Assembly (NCBI GenBank): GCA_963693285.1
Contig: OY848917.1
Location: 15,872,192 to 15,936,191, forward strand
From: Xestospongia muta
Taxonomy: Eukaryota; Porifera; Demospongiae; Haplosclerida; Petrosiidae
Direction: 5' to 3'
Length of the DNA stretch: 64,000 bases
The notes under the pieces: model-generated
Told to the model about the DNA's origin: nothing
Database searches by the model: none
What the model saw: only the letters and a program-made list of their open reading frames with translations
Made by a program: the position numbers and the translations under genes
Shown: positions 60,566-64,000 of the stretch, one piece after another
Layout: every line of letters begins with the position of its first letter
How positions within the stretch are numbered: position 1 is the first letter of the stretch

Positions 60566-63500
60566 TTATTTCTTTAAGGTAGATTCATTTTGCAGAGTGA
60601 ATGAGCAGCTTTGATGATGGAAATCTCCATTTTCTTCTTCATTATTAAAATCTTCAATTGATAATTCATCAATATAATCATATATTGGCTCAGGTGGTAG
60701 TTCCCCCAATCCTTTTTTTAATTGGCAATCCATCTCACGCATACTTTTTGGAGGTTCATCATAGGTGTTCAGTTCTACCTCATATTGTTGATTGATATCT
60801 AGTTGTCTATTCAGGAATTTCTTTCGAACTGTCATGATAATGATTACAATGAAAACCACTAACACTATAATATAATGAATAAATAATAAACAATTTATTT
60901 CATAATGTAAACATGTCAAGACAATTAAAATGTCGTGTGTGTGTGTTGTTTAAAGAAAGATATGCAACTTACAGAGAAGGATCAATACAGTCACAACACC
61001 TATCAAGACAGAGGTGGTGCTCAGCCTATCAGTAGCCTATATAAACATAAATAAGAATTAAACATTTTCAAAAATTTACGCAAAAATTAACTAACATAAT
61101 CATTTGTAGTTGGACTTTTAAAAGGATGTACAGTACTCGTGTGGAGACCAAAATCTGAATCAACTAAAGAGAACAGTCTAATAACACAGCAATCCTTTAA
61201 TTTTCATCTTGTGTTTAAGATATCTTATTACTTACCTACACAGGAAACTTGGTTATTTGCTAACTTATATCCAGGATGACATTCACAGTGATAAGTACCT
61301 ACTTCATTTGTACAGATTTGTTCACATCCTCCATTGTTAATGGAACATTCATTAACATCTGGAAAATGATGAGAATAAGTGTAAACCATTTAACTTTTTA
61401 TGATATTGATTGCATAAACATACCAACACAAGTTTTATTCTCCACATAAAGTGCATATCCTTTCCAGCAGAAACATTGAAATCCTCCTATTTTGTTATGA
61501 CATCCTTGACTACATCCACCATTGTTTCTATCACATTCATGAATGTCTAATCAAGGATGTTTACAAAAGAATGTAACATATCTTGTTATCCAAACAAAAA
61601 ATTGGTCAAAATTCAAAGATATAATCACAATTTGATGCTGCTTCATTCATATCTATCATAACAGGGCAGATTATTCAACAAACTAGTACATGTTATATAA
61701 ATTACTGAATAAAATTATGATTATGACAGCGAAAAAAGCCAGATTAATGACCAATCAATTGTTAATATATTTTACCCTATCAAGTGTGATTGTTGACAAA
61801 ACTGAGATAAAATCACAATTGGAACAACAACCTTGACTACACTCAGTAGTTTTTCCATCACATTATTAATAGCCATTACATAATTATTATAATTTGATAA
61901 TCAAATCAAAAGAAGTCATATGAGCAAACCAATAACATAATACTTTAAATTTTTTAACGTTACTGTTATAATTATTGAAAGTGTATATTCAATATTAATG
62001 GAATTGTTTATGCAAGTGAGAAATCTAAGAGTGTATACATAGGTATGGCAAAAAGAATATATGTGAACAAACTAAAGTAATAGATTTACATATTAATAAA
62101 ATTAATAAAACAACAGTCTAATTCTTTTTAAATTAAAACTTCAGATTCAAAACCTAAGTACAGTTAATATTAAGTTATATTGCCATAGATTAATGTATGA
62201 TAGATTAGAAACCTATGCAGAAAATATTATTATACAATACTTTTTCTTATATATGCTGTTAAAATAGATTGGTTGTTTTAATTCATCAATGGTCATTTGC
62301 ATTGCATATATGCTTAAAAGGACATTTACCATTGGAAATTATCAACAACATATGTCGTTTTGATAAGTAATCACTATGTAAATGACAGTTTATATAGTTT
62401 AACTATGACCTATAAGAAATATCATACATGTGTTTAGGAAAGCTATGAATTCACTTGTCAATTATAGTATTAGTTAAAAATTGTTTATTCACTAGTTTTT
62501 CATCATAGATTATATGCAAATGAAATAATTATAAAATGGCAGAATCATTTTACACTGAATCACAATTATGCTATCATGTTAATATAAAATAGTTATTACA
62601 GGATCTTACCAGGACAATAATGTATGCTATAATGTAAATGTAAATTTACTGCATGATTATAACAACTATACTCATTCAGTAATATAAATAATCAATCATT
62701 TTGTGATGAAAAAAGCACTTAAGTAATCTGTGCACAATCTCACAATGTTTTTTTTCAGTATTCATTACACATCTAAAAACATCTTATCTTCTAAACCATC
62801 AACATTAGTATGCATTTTAAATGTATTAATATTATATCAAAAATAATAATGAAACATCATGTCAGTAGTAGCACCTTGAAAACAATATTGTCATACCAAT
62901 AGCAGAAAAACTATTACAGTAACTTTGTAATTTTATGACATTAGAATTTCAATTTCTTATTAATATTCAATAAGAGATTGTATTATATTACCTTGATCAC
63001 AGTAACTTCCAGTCCATCCTTGAAAGCAATCACATGTGTAAGTATTGTTAATAATTTCACATATCCCATGAACACAAGATGAATAACATTCTATAACAGC
63101 ACCTATACCATATATAGATAAATAACACTAAAGTTACATTCATTTCTAATTATATGTGTTTTATATACCTTGATTAATGGGCATCAACATCATACCAACT
63201 AGTAAACCATATCCACGATATCTCTTAAAACCATATAGTAAAACAGACAGTGTACCATTGCCTGTGTGTACTACTGTATGTTTAGTATTGCTTGTTGTCG
63301 CTATCTTAGTTCCATATCCTACAATGTCCATAGATGAGTTTAATATAGTAACCCAATTAGTAAGTGGTACTCCATCTAATAATATGGAGTTTGGAGAGAA
63401 ATCATTGGGAGTGGTTGTGATACTGATACCGACAAAATCAATATTAATGAAAGTAGGAAAGTCATATCTACAAAAATACTGCTCTATAGGTGGTACTAGT

Positions 63501-64000
63501 ATCATTATAGGATCTCCAGGGTTATTATCCAAAGAGCCACCAGTAGCAAATAGTACAACAATAATTGGTTTGTTTGCTTGAATGTGACAATATTGGGAAG
63601 AACTGAAAAAGAAAGTGTAATTTCCTTCTTTACTATTAATAATAGCAACATTAGTTCTTGATCCGTTGCATGATATATTTATTGTAGTATGATCTTGAGA
63701 TGTCACTAGTTTTGTATACTGCCCACTTTGTCTATGTTCAAAAGGTACTAGTAGAAACTGTTTACCCCAAGTTATTGTTGGTGGAATTTGCTGTGTCATA
63801 TGTTCACAATATCCAAATCCAAGTGGTATTTGACCACATTCATGTCCACTGATGACAGTCAATGGTTTATTAGAGACAATGTGAGTTCCTGTAAGATCAA
63901 TTAATGGTGCACCAAAATAAAGAGTCTGTCCTTGATGAAGAACAAGATGGTGAGGAGTACTTTTAGGAACATTTACAAGTTGATCTGTAGATGATTGAGT
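60566..64000 (-). CDS. IgGFc-binding-like/EGF transmembrane receptor (5' partial)
   Basis: Exons from the right edge down: 64000-63169 (open to the edge), 63102-62992, 61546-61424, 61358-61236, 61163-61096, 61036-60973 and 60864-60566. All phases agree. The first is an IgGFc-binding-like domain ([33 protein letters not shown]). Then an EGF ([12 protein letters not shown]), two calcium-binding EGFs ([36 protein letters not shown]), a short stalk, a TM split over two exons, and a cytoplasmic tail beginning [20 protein letters not shown]. The tail holds [12 protein letters not shown], tyrosines in acidic context that could be phosphorylated and bound by SH2 proteins (inference). No stops were seen. 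The start lies beyond the window. The TTG-initiated frame at 63,862 is not a real start. Confidence 0.8.
61795..61870 (-). pseudogene. Eroded calcium-binding EGF exon remnant
   Basis: On the minus strand [17 protein letters not shown] resembles the intact exon at 61,546-61,424 ([15 protein letters not shown]) but lacks proper splice sites and continuation. A weaker trace ([11 protein letters not shown]) lies near 61,630-61,665. This suggests lost EGF units in the 61,547-62,991 intron, which otherwise shows nothing. Confidence 0.45.

Noticed and set aside
63177..63581. 134-codon plus-strand frame
   Set aside because: Antisense of the IgGFc-binding-like exon.

Overview
The window looks like nuclear DNA of an early-branching animal, most probably a demosponge such as Amphimedon. 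This is an inference. The DNA is visibly AT-rich, genes are cut by many tiny GT-AG introns (several of 41 to 60 bp), and the proteins are metazoan types: ankyrin repeats, ZU5, death domain, vinculin-family tail, SRCR, EGF, IgGFc-binding-like domain and POT/SLC15-like transporters. No bacterial, phage or CRISPR features were found.

Layout. (1) About 1-19,560 is a head-to-tail satellite of roughly 41 units of about 475 bp. Each unit is a higher-order repeat of three related subunits (135+142+198 bp in the unit measured). (2) About 19,540-32,790 is a mosaic of satellite blocks and three copies (A, B, C) of a segmental duplication carrying ankyrin-repeat exons. Copy C carries a 399-bp inverted segment. 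(3) 20,425-37,091 (+) is the 3' part of one gene. Its exons join in a single frame of 958 codons including the stop, encoding ankyrin repeats, ZU5, a UPA-like region, a death domain, proline-rich micro-exons and a vinculin/alpha-catenin-type tail. The 5' end lies upstream or is unseen. (4) 37,712-40,878 (+) is a tandem paralogue with a decayed ZU5. It keeps the UPA-like region and death domain but ends in a single C-terminal membrane helix instead of the vinculin tail. (5) 41,100-46,323 holds POT/SLC15-like sequences: two broken copies and one intact intronless gene of 561 codons. Two long-inverted-repeat elements flank the second pseudogene. (6) 46,500-53,700 is a graveyard: a truncated copy of a receptor tail, a perfect fold-back palindrome, small inverted-repeat elements, a beta-helix-like pseudogene, POT fragments and a third death-domain copy. 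(7) 53,745-58,922 (-) is an SRCR-rich receptor (ten SRCR units, IPT-like, two EGF, TM, tail) carrying several stops and frameshifts. (8) 60,566-64,000 (-) is the 3' end of an apparently intact receptor: IgGFc-binding-like domain, EGF, two calcium-binding EGF, TM, and a tyrosine-containing tail.

Together this is a fast-evolving accessory region that places intracellular ZU5/death-domain adaptors beside SRCR and IgGFc/EGF receptors, the kinds of parts used in recognition and adhesion signalling. Functional linkage between them is only inferred from proximity. The most unusual object is the ankyrin-ZU5-death domain protein ending in a vinculin-family tail. The most striking DNA structure is the satellite and its spread with ankyrin exons by segmental duplication.
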